This document shows, piece by piece, positions 42,561-51,071 of a DNA stretch of 64,000 nucleotides. The notes beneath the pieces are model-generated. The model was not told the origin of the DNA, made no database searches, and saw only the letters and a program-made list of their open reading frames with translations. Position 1 is the first letter of the stretch. The number at the start of each line of letters is the position of its first letter. The position numbers and the translations under genes were made by a program. The stretch comes from Clostridium sp. chh4-2 (GTDB lineage: Bacteria > Bacillota > Clostridia > Lachnospirales > Lachnospiraceae): the NCBI RefSeq assembly GCF_002899675.1, contig NZ_PKUU01000005.1:62001-126000 (forward strand), given 5' to 3'.

Positions 42561-43118
42561 TTATACTTTTTTCTTCTTTTTGCGGATTTTTATCTCAATT
42601 TTTCTTTCTTCAGCCATGCATTGAACAGCATTCACCGCCCTCAAAGCTTTTTCCTTTATTGTGAGCCCGGATGATTCCTTATCTCCCGGAATCTGTTCCA
42701 TCACGGTCCGAAGATCCTGGATTTCCAGCAGATTCACCGCAGCGCAGAAAAATCCTTTGCGGCGGCCGTCATTATAATCGGACAGCAACAGCTTTAGAAT
42801 CTCCATCTTTTCCCGCTGCTCCGCCTGATACGCAGCGGCGCCTATTTCCTGAAATCTTATGAAATCCTTCTTCCGGTTGCGATGCGTGATGAAAGAATCA
42901 TATTCATCAATTCCTTCATATTTTTCGCATGGAAACTGCCCGCATTGTACGCAGTACTGAATGCCTTCCCGGCTCAGGCTGCACCTTGCAATTGCGCATG
43001 ACTGATTCCCCTCTCCCCCTCCGCAGCCGGGACAATAATGGTTCAGGTTCATCGGACACAGCCCGCAGTTTAAACCGCACAGGGAAAACAACAGATCGTC
43101 CCTCTGGAAATTTTTCAT
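42561..43118 (-). CDS. DUF3795 cysteine-rich protein
   Basis: 185-residue protein with paired cysteines in the first 65 residues (CGLNCGLCPMN, HYCPGCGGGEGNQSC, CSLSREGIQYCVQCGQFPCEKY), the DUF3795 pattern, probably binding zinc. The rest is helical and ends in a run of Lys. Function unknown. Weak upstream site (GGAAGCG); single-gene unit. Confidence 0.85.
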   Translation of the reverse strand: MKNFQRDDLLFSLCGLNCGLCPMNLNHYCPGCGGGEGNQSCAIARCSLSREGIQYCVQCGQFPCEKYEGIDEYDSFITHRNRKKDFIRFQEIGAAAYQAEQREKMEILKLLLSDYNDGRRKGFFCAAVNLLEIQDLRTVMEQIPGDKESSGLTIKEKALRAVNAVQCMAEERKIEIKIRKKKKKV

Positions 43119-43360
43119 TTAACGCTTCCTCCGCTCCCATATACTTTATTGCATAAGACAGTTCACTTACCGTTGTTACAAATAGATAGGTTACAAATAG
43201 ATAAAATCGTCTGCAGCCAACTGGTTGATGTTTCCATCAACTTCAGCTATAATTATAGCACTGTTTATCATTACAGCAAATATGCACTTTTTTTGTATTC
43301 CGTATCTGAAAAGATACGGTCCACTGCTCTGGAATCAAGTTAAAGAAAGGAGTTTTTCAA

Positions 43361-43867
43361 ATGAATTTTAAAGAAATCAAACCGGAAGAACTTAATTTTA
43401 ACCCGTTTACAAAGATCGGCTCCGACTGGATGCTGATTACCGCCGGAAATGAAGACGGTTACAACACCATGACCGCCAGCTGGGGCGGAACCGGCGTTTT
43501 CTGGGGCAAAAACGTTGTCACCGCTTACATACGCCCCCAGCGCTATACAAAAGAATTTGTAGACGCAAACGATGTATTCACGCTTTCATTCTTTCCGCCG
43601 GAATATAAACAGGCGCTGAACCTCTGCGGAACCGTCTCAGGCCGTGACTGCGATAAAGCCGCCCAGGCCGGATTAACACCATATTATGTAGATGGCACTA
43701 CCTCTTTTACACAGGCGGATATGATCTTTGTATGCAAAAAGATTTATAAAGATGAAATGCCGGCAGAGAACTTCATTGCCAAAGAAAATGATGAAAAATG
43801 GTATCCTAATAAAGATTACCACACCATGTATATTGCTGAAATTCTGAATGTTTATTTAAAAGACTGA
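43361..43867 (+). CDS. flavin reductase-like domain protein
   Basis: 168-residue FMN-binding split-barrel protein: FTKIGSDWMLITAGNEDGYN, TASWGGTGVFWGKNVVTAYI and a FTLSFFP block match flavin-reductase-like proteins of Firmicutes. Likely binds FMN and reduces a small substrate; partner unknown. AAAGGAG site 10 bases upstream. A palindromic repeat follows the stop codon. Confidence 0.9.
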   Translation: MNFKEIKPEELNFNPFTKIGSDWMLITAGNEDGYNTMTASWGGTGVFWGKNVVTAYIRPQRYTKEFVDANDVFTLSFFPPEYKQALNLCGTVSGRDCDKAAQAGLTPYYVDGTTSFTQADMIFVCKKIYKDEMPAENFIAKENDEKWYPNKDYHTMYIAEILNVYLKD

Positions 43868-43874
43868 CCTCACC

Positions 43875-43929
43875 TTTTACATGAAAGGGTGAAGGCATTT
43901 TAGAAAATGCCTTCACCCTTCATGTAAAA
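43875..43929. repeat. dispersed palindromic repeat, copy 3
   Basis: 55-base palindrome TTTTACATGAA..GGGTGAAGGCATTTT and its complement, one indel in the outer arm. Located in the convergent gap after the flavin-reductase gene. Confidence 0.92.
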
Positions 43930-43984
43930 TCTAATTTTTCTTTCCGGCGTACCTTCCGCCAACTAAATAAAGCTTTCTGAATCC

Positions 43985-45181
43985 CTATCGAATTAATATA
44001 CCGTCTTTGATTACATGCACCGGCTTCTGATACATCGCAGTGATATCCTCCACCGGATTGCCGTCCACGACGATGAAATCCGCAAACTTGCCGGCCGCAA
44101 CCGTACCGATCTTATTATCAACACCCATCAGCATGGCGCTGTTGATGGTGGCCTGCTTCAGCAGATCTTCATTGGAACATCCAATGCGTGCTTTTCTCGT
44201 CTGCCACTCGATATAAGGCATCGCTTCCATCGTCTTAATATCCATATCCGTTCCCCAGCCCAGAAGTATATCGTGGTTTTCATAAGCATTCCTGATACAC
44301 GCATCGCGTTCTGCGCTGACACGGGCAAATTTTTCATAGGATGGGCCGGATTCTTCAGTAAGTCCCAATGCCTCCGGACAACTGCAGGCAATGGTTGGAA
44401 CCAATCCCACATCCTTCCGTCCATCTATCTTTTTACAGGTCTCCTCTGTAATAAAGCTGGCGTGTTCAATGGTGCGGACACCCAGTTCAACCATCACGTC
44501 ACACGCTTCCGCTCCATGGCAGTGGCAGGCACAATAACTGTCTTTACTCCTTGCGATTGTAACCGCCTCAGTAATCTCATCTTCCAGCATAATACGCTTT
44601 CCCGGAAGGCTGTCGTCCACCAGCATGGAGCCGGTACCGTACAGTTTCAGGAAATCGGAACCGTGATAAAACTGATTTCTCGCTTCTTTCCTGACATCGG
44701 CTGCAGTGCTGTAAAATGCGCACATGAACGCGGAAGTATCAAAACCTGCCGTATACGGCACAATCGTAACGCCTGAACAGTAAATGCGCGGGCCTGTCAC
44801 AACGCCTTCATTAACGGCATTTCTGGTTGCAATCGCTGAAAAATTCCATTCATCCCCCACATCCCGGACCGTAGTATATCCATTATCCAGAAACCACTGT
44901 GCAAAACTATAGGAATCAAATGCCCACTGCGCCGGAACCGTATCCCGGTCTCCCAAGTTAAAGCCGCCGGAACGCTTGCCCATAAATAGATGAACATGGG
45001 CGTCGATCAGCCCCGGCATCAAAGTGGCGCCGTGAATATCCAGAATTTCCTGTCCCTCACATTCAGCCGTGCCGCACGGAACAACCGCCTCGATCTTCTT
45101 TCCGTTTACAATCACGTCCGCCATCTCCGGAGCGCCCTCTTCCGTCAAAAATGGAATCAACCTGCAATTTTTAATAATCAT
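43985..45181 (-). CDS. amidohydrolase-family metal-dependent hydrolase
   Basis: 398-residue TIM-barrel amidohydrolase (imidazolonepropionase/prolidase-like subgroup). Metal-site residues: GLIDAHVHLF (HxH), a Lys in DFLKLYGTGS, CACHCHG (His), TIEHASF (His) and GWGTDMD (Asp). Ends with GKFADFIVVDGNP, the typical beta-sandwich closing motif. Forms an operon with the MFS transporter upstream (60-base gap), so the pair probably imports and hydrolyses one compound, for instance a cyclic amide or dipeptide; identity unknown. GAAAGGAAGG site at the start. Confidence 0.9.
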   Translation of the reverse strand: MIIKNCRLIPFLTEEGAPEMADVIVNGKKIEAVVPCGTAECEGQEILDIHGATLMPGLIDAHVHLFMGKRSGGFNLGDRDTVPAQWAFDSYSFAQWFLDNGYTTVRDVGDEWNFSAIATRNAVNEGVVTGPRIYCSGVTIVPYTAGFDTSAFMCAFYSTAADVRKEARNQFYHGSDFLKLYGTGSMLVDDSLPGKRIMLEDEITEAVTIARSKDSYCACHCHGAEACDVMVELGVRTIEHASFITEETCKKIDGRKDVGLVPTIACSCPEALGLTEESGPSYEKFARVSAERDACIRNAYENHDILLGWGTDMDIKTMEAMPYIEWQTRKARIGCSNEDLLKQATINSAMLMGVDNKIGTVAAGKFADFIVVDGNPVEDITAMYQKPVHVIKDGILIR

Positions 45182-45240
45182 GATGTTTCCTTCCTTTCAT
45201 AAAATATTATTGATGTATGCTTTTTACATGGATCATCTTG

Positions 45241-46491
45241 TTAGGAAGCAGCCCGTCCACTTTCCATCCGTTTTAATTCTTTTTTAAGCCAGAGCGCGCC
45301 CAGGATAAAAAGGAATAATCCGACAACGGCCACGCTGAACACATAGTAATATGCATTGTCCCCTTTCGTATCCATCCAATGTCCGATTAAAGACGGAAGG
45401 AACCAATCGGAGAAATAGCCGAAAAACAGGGTTAGGCCGCTGATAACGCCCAGCAGATTCAGCGGAACGTTCAATTCGGCAATCGGCATCATGGACAGGT
45501 TATTGCCCATCCGATAGGTACAGTTAAGAATCAAAGCGACTGCGACAGCCAAAACCGTAAATCCCGCTCCTCTTGGAAGAAACATGAAAACAATGACCAG
45601 TATCAATGTGGGAAGTGCAGTTGCCACAATCATTTTCGTCGTGTTGTTGATCCGGTCACGGATGATGCCGCCCACCGGAGTCACCACGATTTTTATGCCG
45701 TACCGCAGTAAAATGCCAAAGATCGCCGCCATGGACGCAGACATCGCATACTGGCTGGCCATGTAAGGATTGATATAGTTAAATGCTGTCGAAGTAATAT
45801 AAACGCCGAAACACATCAGGGACGTAATCCATGTAACAGGCATTTTCAAACCGATCAGATAATTTTTCATCCGCACCGGCTCTCCGTGATCCTCTACGTA
45901 AAGCTCCGAAAATTTCTTATAATCATATGTAACGATAAAACCAATGGTGCTGATTGTATAAAGAATGCCAAATGTTATCAGCAGCGTGCGCATACCTGAT
46001 GCGGTAGAAAGACTGTCGCCTAAAAGGGCTACGAGTCCAACCATAAATCCCAGAGAAACGATTCCGTCAATACACTGGATCACGCCGCTGATCGTTCCCT
46101 GTTCACTTGCTTCGCCCAGCATACGGCGCAGTTTGCTGGAGGAAGACCAGAAAAAGAGGCCAAGCGTTATGGAAAGCACGAAAAAGCATGCTAAAAGAAC
46201 CGGATAAGGCGGAATGATCGCCATAATAAATATCACCGCCGTTGAGCTTATGGTGGAAATCATCATAAGAAGCTTTGAGTTGACTTTATCGGCAATGATT
46301 CCGCTGACAAGATAAGCGGGGATCGCAAGGCTGGCATAGGCCGCCGTCAGATTGCCGATCTGAGTATTGGTCAGTTGAAACACCGTTTGAAACGGAGCAT
46401 AAAACATAACCGGAAAGAAAATAACATTACCTACGTTGCAGGCCAAGCCATAAAACAGCAAGGCCCAAAATCTGTTGCCTAGTTTCTTCAT
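45241..46491 (-). CDS. MFS transporter
   Basis: 416-residue major facilitator with 12 predicted helices: YASLAIPAYLVSGIIADKVNSK is the loop 2-3 motif (GxxxDxxxxK/R), a central cytoplasmic loop at ~190-220, and GGIIRDRINN in the second half. Starts at ATG 46491 with GGAGG. First gene of an operon with an amidohydrolase, under a promoter with a TetR-type operator. Substrate unknown. Confidence 0.92.
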   Translation of the reverse strand: MKKLGNRFWALLFYGLACNVGNVIFFPVMFYAPFQTVFQLTNTQIGNLTAAYASLAIPAYLVSGIIADKVNSKLLMMISTISSTAVIFIMAIIPPYPVLLACFFVLSITLGLFFWSSSSKLRRMLGEASEQGTISGVIQCIDGIVSLGFMVGLVALLGDSLSTASGMRTLLITFGILYTISTIGFIVTYDYKKFSELYVEDHGEPVRMKNYLIGLKMPVTWITSLMCFGVYITSTAFNYINPYMASQYAMSASMAAIFGILLRYGIKIVVTPVGGIIRDRINNTTKMIVATALPTLILVIVFMFLPRGAGFTVLAVAVALILNCTYRMGNNLSMMPIAELNVPLNLLGVISGLTLFFGYFSDWFLPSLIGHWMDTKGDNAYYYVFSVAVVGLFLFILGALWLKKELKRMESGRAAS

Positions 46492-46528
46492 ATCATGCCT
46501 CCATCATTAAGCGTATTTAGTATTATAA

Positions 46529-46576
46529 ATTAATCATGCTTAATTTTAAGATACGAAAAAAAGCCGGCTTTGTCAA
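46529..46576 (-). promoter_or_regulatory. promoter and TetR-type operator of the MFS/amidohydrolase operon
   Basis: TTGACA (46576-46571), 17-base spacer, TATCTT (46553-46548), followed by the near-palindrome ATTAATCATGCTTAAT (46529-46544). A matching site, ATTAAGCACGATTAAT, lies at 47568-47583 upstream of the tetR gene. Confidence 0.8.
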
Positions 46577-46633
46577 GCAAAATATTCCATCTTCCGATGA
46601 TTTTATCTATTTTGCGGCAAACCGGCTGTTAAT
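46556..46633 (-). terminator. terminator of the tetR gene overlapping the MFS promoter
   Basis: Arms AGCCGG (46626-46631) and CCGGCT with inner TTTTGC/GCAAAA complementarity, then seven T on the minus strand. The -35 box of the MFS promoter lies within this hairpin. Confidence 0.55.
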
Positions 46634-46660
46634 CTAATCGGACTGTCATCCGTTTGTATT

Positions 46661-47350
46661 CTAATCGTTCTTTTCTATCTTATCAGAAAAATTCGCATGA
46701 AGAAATTCTTTCCCGCTCTGGATCGCCTGATAAATCTGCGGGTCACTCATTCCGAAATTATAAAAAAGATTGGAGATTATGATATCCATAACTTCCTCTC
46801 TGGAGATATAGCGACGGCGGTAATAACGCTGCAGAATCAGATCCCTCGTCTCCCCCCGGTTGGCGATCTGAAACAGTTCACTGTCCCGTTCGCTAACTTC
46901 CAACCGGTACTCTTTGCAGAATCCCTCTACCAGATTCCCCCATATCTCTCCGTTTCCCCAATACTGGCCGGATGTATTTTCGCATAAACTATAGTAAAAT
47001 CTGGCGTATTCGGGCACTTCGTCAATAAAAATCCATTGAAGATAGACGGTTATATAGAGTTGGGAGGCACAGCTCAAGTGTTTGATGTCCACCTGGCTTA
47101 TCTTCAGGGCCAGCTCGTCCATAAGCTGCGTATAGACCATGGACGCCAGCTTTTCCTTGCTGGAAAAGTAATAGGGAATCAGTCCGGAGGTTACCTGGGC
47201 TCGCTTGGCGATTTCCCGGAACGTCACTTTCGTATATTCCTTTTCCATAAAACATTCCCGGGCTGCCGCCAGGATTGCCTGGGCCGACGCACAATTCAAA
47301 TCAGAATTCTTTTTTGCGGAATCCGCTTCCGCACATTTTTTAAATCTCAT
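46661..47350 (-). CDS. TetR/AcrR-family regulator
   Basis: 229-residue repressor with an N-terminal helix-turn-helix (AILAAARECFMEKEYTKVTF, REIAKRAQVTSGLIPYYFSS) after a polar lead, and a helical ligand domain. ATG 47350 has GAGGG 8 bases upstream; a TTG six bases earlier is a possible alternative. The shared 16-base near-palindromes at 46529 and 47568 flank this gene, so it most likely represses both itself and the MFS/amidohydrolase operon. Confidence 0.9.
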   Translation of the reverse strand: MRFKKCAEADSAKKNSDLNCASAQAILAAARECFMEKEYTKVTFREIAKRAQVTSGLIPYYFSSKEKLASMVYTQLMDELALKISQVDIKHLSCASQLYITVYLQWIFIDEVPEYARFYYSLCENTSGQYWGNGEIWGNLVEGFCKEYRLEVSERDSELFQIANRGETRDLILQRYYRRRYISREEVMDIIISNLFYNFGMSDPQIYQAIQSGKEFLHANFSDKIEKND

Positions 47351-47356
47351 TATCAA

Positions 47357-47800
47357 TGCCCTCTCCTTCTGGTTTATTTGGGATCAGACTGCGTACAATC
47401 AACGCAATTCTATAATTTCTGCAAAGGAATGTCAAGAATTAATGGTAATGCGGTTCCGTGTATGATCCCGTATCTCAGAGGAAAACGGGCTGGGATACGG
47501 CTTTGTCGGCCACATCTGGAAAAATGCCTGACTTATTTTGAAAACATGTTTATTATTTAATTATATTATTAAGCACGATTAATAAAAACGCAAGCATTTT
47601 TTAATTGTAGATAATTCATAGATCATCTGCGCTGAAACAGATCGGCGGTCTGGAGCATTGCTTTCACTCTTATGGTAATTTCCATTATGTTAAAAAAAGA
47701 CAGGGGCCGGATCTATAGTATAAGAGATTCCTAAAAATTCCATCTCATATAATAATTGAAGTATAGCAGAAAAAATATGATAAAAATATATTTTTAAGTA
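47357..47800. other. gene-free interval with tetR regulatory region
   Basis: About 440 bases between the tetR gene and the tRNA-Glu promoter. Apart from the operator at 47568-47583 no coding potential or RNA structure is apparent. Confidence 0.5.
47568..47583. promoter_or_regulatory. TetR-type operator near the tetR gene
   Basis: ATTAAGCACGATTAAT, the same 16-base near-palindrome as in the MFS promoter, ~215 bases upstream of the tetR start. Confidence 0.65.
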
Positions 47801-47829
47801 TTGATTTTTTGTTTTAAATATGATAATAT
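47801..47829 (+). promoter_or_regulatory. promoter of tRNA-Glu
   Basis: TTGATT (47801-47806), 17-base spacer, TAATAT (47824-47829), ending 20 bases before the tRNA. Confidence 0.65.
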
Positions 47830-47849
47830 ATTCGAGTTCGCTTCTTAAA

Positions 47850-47921
47850 GGCCTATTGGTCAAGCGGTTAAGACGCCGCCCTCTCACGGCGGAAACCCGG
47901 GTTCGATTCCCGGATAGGTCA
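47850..47921 (+). tRNA. trnE: tRNA-Glu (CTC)
   Basis: 72-base cloverleaf: acceptor GGCCTAT / ATAGGTC, D-arm GTCAAGCGGTTAAGAC, anticodon stem CCGCC/GGCGG with loop CTCTCAC (anticodon CTC), T-arm CCCGGGTTCGATTCCCGG. CCA not encoded. Confidence 0.96.
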
Positions 47922-47924
47922 GAT

Positions 47925-47957
47925 TGCTGTTGCAGTTATTGCAGCAGCATTTTTTCT
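47925..47957 (+). terminator. terminator after tRNA-Glu
   Basis: TGCTGTTGCA / TGCAGCAGCA stem followed by TTTTTTC. Confidence 0.8.
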
Positions 47958-47973
47958 TTTTGCATAAAGGATA

Positions 47974-48026
47974 TTTACATAAAGGGTGAAGGCATTTTCG
48001 GAAATGCCTTCACCCTTTATGTAAAA
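47974..48026. repeat. dispersed palindromic repeat, copy 4
   Basis: TTTACATAAAGGGTGAAGGC arm and its exact complement around TTTCGGAAA; one centre substitution. Lies between the tRNA-Glu terminator and the AraC-type gene. Confidence 0.92.
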
Positions 48027-48114
48027 AATGAAATAACAGCAAGTAAAATCAAGCGCCGCGCCCCTTCTTTCTCTATAATGAATACAGAGAATCTGAAACG
48101 AGGTTGATAAACAA

Positions 48115-49080
48115 ATGTACGAATGGCAGAAACAGATTCAGACTATCGTCGACGAAATTGACAACTGCATCAAAAACTATAACGACGAAGCCTTAACCCT
48201 TCGCCATCTTTCCCACCGCTTAGGCTATTCCGAATTTCACACAACGAGAAAATTCAAGGAAATATCCGGCATGCCGTTCCGGGATTATCTGCGTCACAGA
48301 AAATTAGCTTTTGCGCTGAAAGAGGTAAGGGATAGTGAAAAAAGCTTTTTAAATATTGCCTTTGATTATGGCTTTTCATCTCATGAAGCTTTTACCAGGG
48401 CCTTCAAGAAAACATATGGCGTAACCCCAAGTGTATATCGGAAACATCCCAGTCCTGTGGTTCTTCGTACAAAAATCAACCCTTTCGACCGCTACTTTTT
48501 AGGATTTGGAGAAATTGGCATGATAAAATCTGAAGATGCTATTAAAATTTATTTTGTAACCATTCCCGCGCACAAATTCCTGCATATAAAAAACTATGAA
48601 AGCAATGGATATTGGGATTTTTGGCAGAAACAGAACCGCATTCCAGGACAGGACATTGAAACAGTCTGCGGCTTACTGGATAGTATTAAAGGCAAATTGG
48701 ATGACCACGGCGGCAGCGAATCCAACAGCGGCAGCGGTCAGATTATGGCCTATATTAATGATCCGGCAGGCCGGCTCTGCGATTGGGGTTTTCCCAGAAC
48801 AGAATGTTATGGTGTACGCCTGCCCTATGATTATAAGGGCGAAGTGCCTCCGCAAATGCTTTTAGCCGATATTCCGGAAGCCGAATATCTCGTTTTTGAA
48901 CATGGGCCTTTCAATTATGAACAGGAAAACCGCAGTATAGAAGAAAACGTTGAAAGAGCGATGTCATCATTTGATTTTACTGGCACGGGTTATTGCTATG
49001 ACACGACTCCCGGCAGAATCATTTACTTTTACCATGACCCGGAACGGCTTTGGAAGTATATCAGACCGGTACGAAAATGA
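48115..49080 (+). CDS. AraC-family regulator with GyrI-like ligand domain
   Basis: 321-residue regulator with the two helix-turn-helix motifs at the N-terminus (LTLRHLSHRLGYSEFHTTR and FLNIAFDYGFSSHEAFTRAF, then YGVTPSVYRK), the reverse of the usual AraC order, followed by a ~190-residue GyrI-like effector-binding domain (VTIPAHKFLHI, YGVRLPYDYKGEVP, YLVFEHGPFN). This layout is that of Rob/SoxS-like drug-responsive activators. ATG 48115 follows GAGG. Flanked on both sides by palindromic repeats. Confidence 0.92.
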   Translation: MYEWQKQIQTIVDEIDNCIKNYNDEALTLRHLSHRLGYSEFHTTRKFKEISGMPFRDYLRHRKLAFALKEVRDSEKSFLNIAFDYGFSSHEAFTRAFKKTYGVTPSVYRKHPSPVVLRTKINPFDRYFLGFGEIGMIKSEDAIKIYFVTIPAHKFLHIKNYESNGYWDFWQKQNRIPGQDIETVCGLLDSIKGKLDDHGGSESNSGSGQIMAYINDPAGRLCDWGFPRTECYGVRLPYDYKGEVPPQMLLADIPEAEYLVFEHGPFNYEQENRSIEENVERAMSSFDFTGTGYCYDTTPGRIIYFYHDPERLWKYIRPVRK

Positions 49081-49100
49081 ATTAAAATGAATCAAACTGC

Positions 49101-49158
49101 TTTTTTACATGAAGGGTGAAGGCATTTTCGAAAATGCCTTCACCCTTCATGTAAAAAA
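49101..49158. repeat. dispersed palindromic repeat, copy 5 (perfect)
   Basis: 58-base perfect palindrome, TTTTTTACATGAAGGGTGAA outward from the centre TTCGAA at 49128-49131. It fills the convergent gap between the AraC-type gene and the transglutaminase-like gene. Confidence 0.95.
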
Positions 49159-49173
49159 CGGAATATTCTGTCC

Positions 49174-50190
49174 CTATAACGTCTCCCCTTCATTAGCCTC
49201 TTCCACAATCAATTCTTCCACCGCCTCCTGCTCGATAAATGACGTTTGTAGAACCGCCTGAGGCCAGTTTAAACTGACTTTCGCATGTTTTTCCTTCTGT
49301 CTGGCTGTTTCCTCTAAAATCGTCAGAAGTTCCGCAAGCACCTCCCGCGTCAGATAACCGCCGCGCCAGTGAAAGACCAGCGTTTTTCCTTTCCGCATCG
49401 CTTGCAGCGCCCGCTTTGATACATCCTCCTTCTTTGTAAACGACATCTTTTTCTCTTTATAATAAAACCTCGTTCCGTCGGCACAAGCCGGGATTTTATA
49501 TATCACAGGTTCATGGTCGCGGAAGATTTGCTTATCTTCCAGATTAAAATAATCATATCTTAACATCTCCCCATGGCCGAGGCTATTGTCAAACGTAACA
49601 TCCAGATGATAATATGTTCCGCCAATCCTAACCACATTCCACGCATGGCGGTATTTAATCTTTTTATCCGGATTAGCGTCTGAAACCGCTATGATGCACC
49701 AGATCCCCAATGCATCGCAAAGCGCCTTGACCGATTTTGCAATTCCCTCACAAACCCCGACTCCCTGTCCCAAAGGTCCGATGATTTCATGGGAATACGG
49801 CTTTTTCAATTTATCATACCGGACATTGGTGCAGATAAAGTCGTGAATGTACTGTTCCTTCTCCCATTCCGACATGGCCTGGGCCGGACGAATCAGCTTT
49901 GTTATTCTGGCTTTCATGGCTTTTTGATGCTCTTTTATCTTATTCTTTTCAAACAAATATTCCGGTATCATCTCGAGATTGTCCGATCCCTGATAATAAC
50001 GGTATTGAAAACTGACTGCGTAAAATATATCGGGGCAGTCAAGCCTGAGTTTAAAAAATACATCGGCTAAATCTCTCCCGTCTAAAAGCGGAACCGTAAA
50101 TGTACGTTCCAATGCGGAAAGTCCGGTTTTCATGGCTGTATAGGCACCCTGCTGCCGTTTATTCATGTGATTGTAATAATATAATTCCAT
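49174..50190 (-). CDS. transglutaminase-like domain protein
   Basis: 338-residue cytoplasmic protein. Catalytic triad of the transglutaminase/papain-like fold is visible: Cys in GVGVCEGIAKS, His in YRHAWNVVRIGG and Asp in HLDVTFDNS. Preceding helical domain and a C-terminal extension ending in Glu-rich sequence are family-variable. ATG 50190 follows GGAGAAATCA; the longer frame from 50229 lacks a good site. Likely a protease-like or cross-linking enzyme of unknown substrate. Confidence 0.87.
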   Translation of the reverse strand: MELYYYNHMNKRQQGAYTAMKTGLSALERTFTVPLLDGRDLADVFFKLRLDCPDIFYAVSFQYRYYQGSDNLEMIPEYLFEKNKIKEHQKAMKARITKLIRPAQAMSEWEKEQYIHDFICTNVRYDKLKKPYSHEIIGPLGQGVGVCEGIAKSVKALCDALGIWCIIAVSDANPDKKIKYRHAWNVVRIGGTYYHLDVTFDNSLGHGEMLRYDYFNLEDKQIFRDHEPVIYKIPACADGTRFYYKEKKMSFTKKEDVSKRALQAMRKGKTLVFHWRGGYLTREVLAELLTILEETARQKEKHAKVSLNWPQAVLQTSFIEQEAVEELIVEEANEGETL

Positions 50191-50383
50191 TGATTTCTCC
50201 GTAATTTTTAATATTTTACAGCCGATCAAATGTTCCGGGCTGTTTTGCGCTGTTATTCATTATAGCAGAAGTTTGTATAGGAATCATTATATTTTATTCC
50301 GGTATGAAAGCAGGATACGCATTAACGGCCTGTCATGGAAAATGGAATGACTTATGAAATGACTGCAAATGCAATAATCTCTC

Positions 50384-50424
50384 TTGACATATCTTTCCGT
50401 TTGTGCAACAATTGTTATGCAACA
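50384..50424 (+). promoter_or_regulatory. promoter and palindromic operator of the tetR/methyltransferase operon
   Basis: TTGACA (50384-50389), 17-base spacer, AACAAT (50407-50412). The -10 lies in the palindrome AACAATTGTT (50407-50416), flanked by TGCAACA direct repeats (50404 and 50418). Confidence 0.55.
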
Positions 50425-50454
50425 TATGTAATTTATCAAAAGGAGTACTCTAAC

Positions 50455-51042
50455 ATGCCGCCTAAAGCAAAAATAACGAAAGAAATGATTATGAATACGG
50501 TTTTGGAGATCACGAGAGCGACAGGATTTGAGACGGTAAACGCAAGAAGTATTGCAGGTAACCTGCAGTGTTCTACCCGTCCGATCTTTACCTGTTATAA
50601 AAGCATGGAAGAATTAAGCAGTGAATTTCTTGCGTTTGCATATGAATATTACAAGCAGTTTGTGATTCGTTACGGACGTTCTGCAGATGTCAGCCCATAT
50701 TTAATTCTTCCCCTCTCATACATTGAATTTGCCCAAGAAGAAACGAATTTATTTAAGTTATTGTTTATAACGGACATGGATTTACAAATGACAAGACCAG
50801 AGGATTTTTATAATGAGATTGACAATGAAAAAAGGGCAGCAGAATTTTCAGAAACCGTTGGAATCGGGTTGGAACGCGCAAAGACAATCTTTTTGGATCT
50901 GTTCCTCTATACCCACGGTATTGCAGTCTTAACAGCCACAAAGAAATTATCATTGGATAGAGACAGCGCTGAAAAAATGGTCTCTAACATACTGTCGTCT
51001 TTTATAAGGCAGGAAAAACCGGATTGGAATTTATCCGTTTGA
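50455..51042 (+). CDS. TetR/AcrR-family regulator
   Basis: 195-residue repressor: KITKEMIMNTVLEITRATGF, VNARSIAGNLQCSTRPIFTC is the helix-turn-helix, followed by a helical ligand domain with a Cys-containing FLYTHGIAVLTATKKL segment. ATG 50455 has AAAGGAG 10 bases upstream; an upstream in-frame ATG at 50335 would cross the promoter and is rejected. Followed 29 bases later by a methyltransferase gene. Confidence 0.9.
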   Translation: MPPKAKITKEMIMNTVLEITRATGFETVNARSIAGNLQCSTRPIFTCYKSMEELSSEFLAFAYEYYKQFVIRYGRSADVSPYLILPLSYIEFAQEETNLFKLLFITDMDLQMTRPEDFYNEIDNEKRAAEFSETVGIGLERAKTIFLDLFLYTHGIAVLTATKKLSLDRDSAEKMVSNILSSFIRQEKPDWNLSV

Positions 51043-51071
51043 TAATTATAAATGAAAATAGAGGTGACAAT

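Noticed and set aside
50335..50454. Upstream start for the TetR regulator at 50335
   Set aside because: The extension would cover the promoter and operator region; ATG 50455 has AAAGGAG and the family N-terminus.
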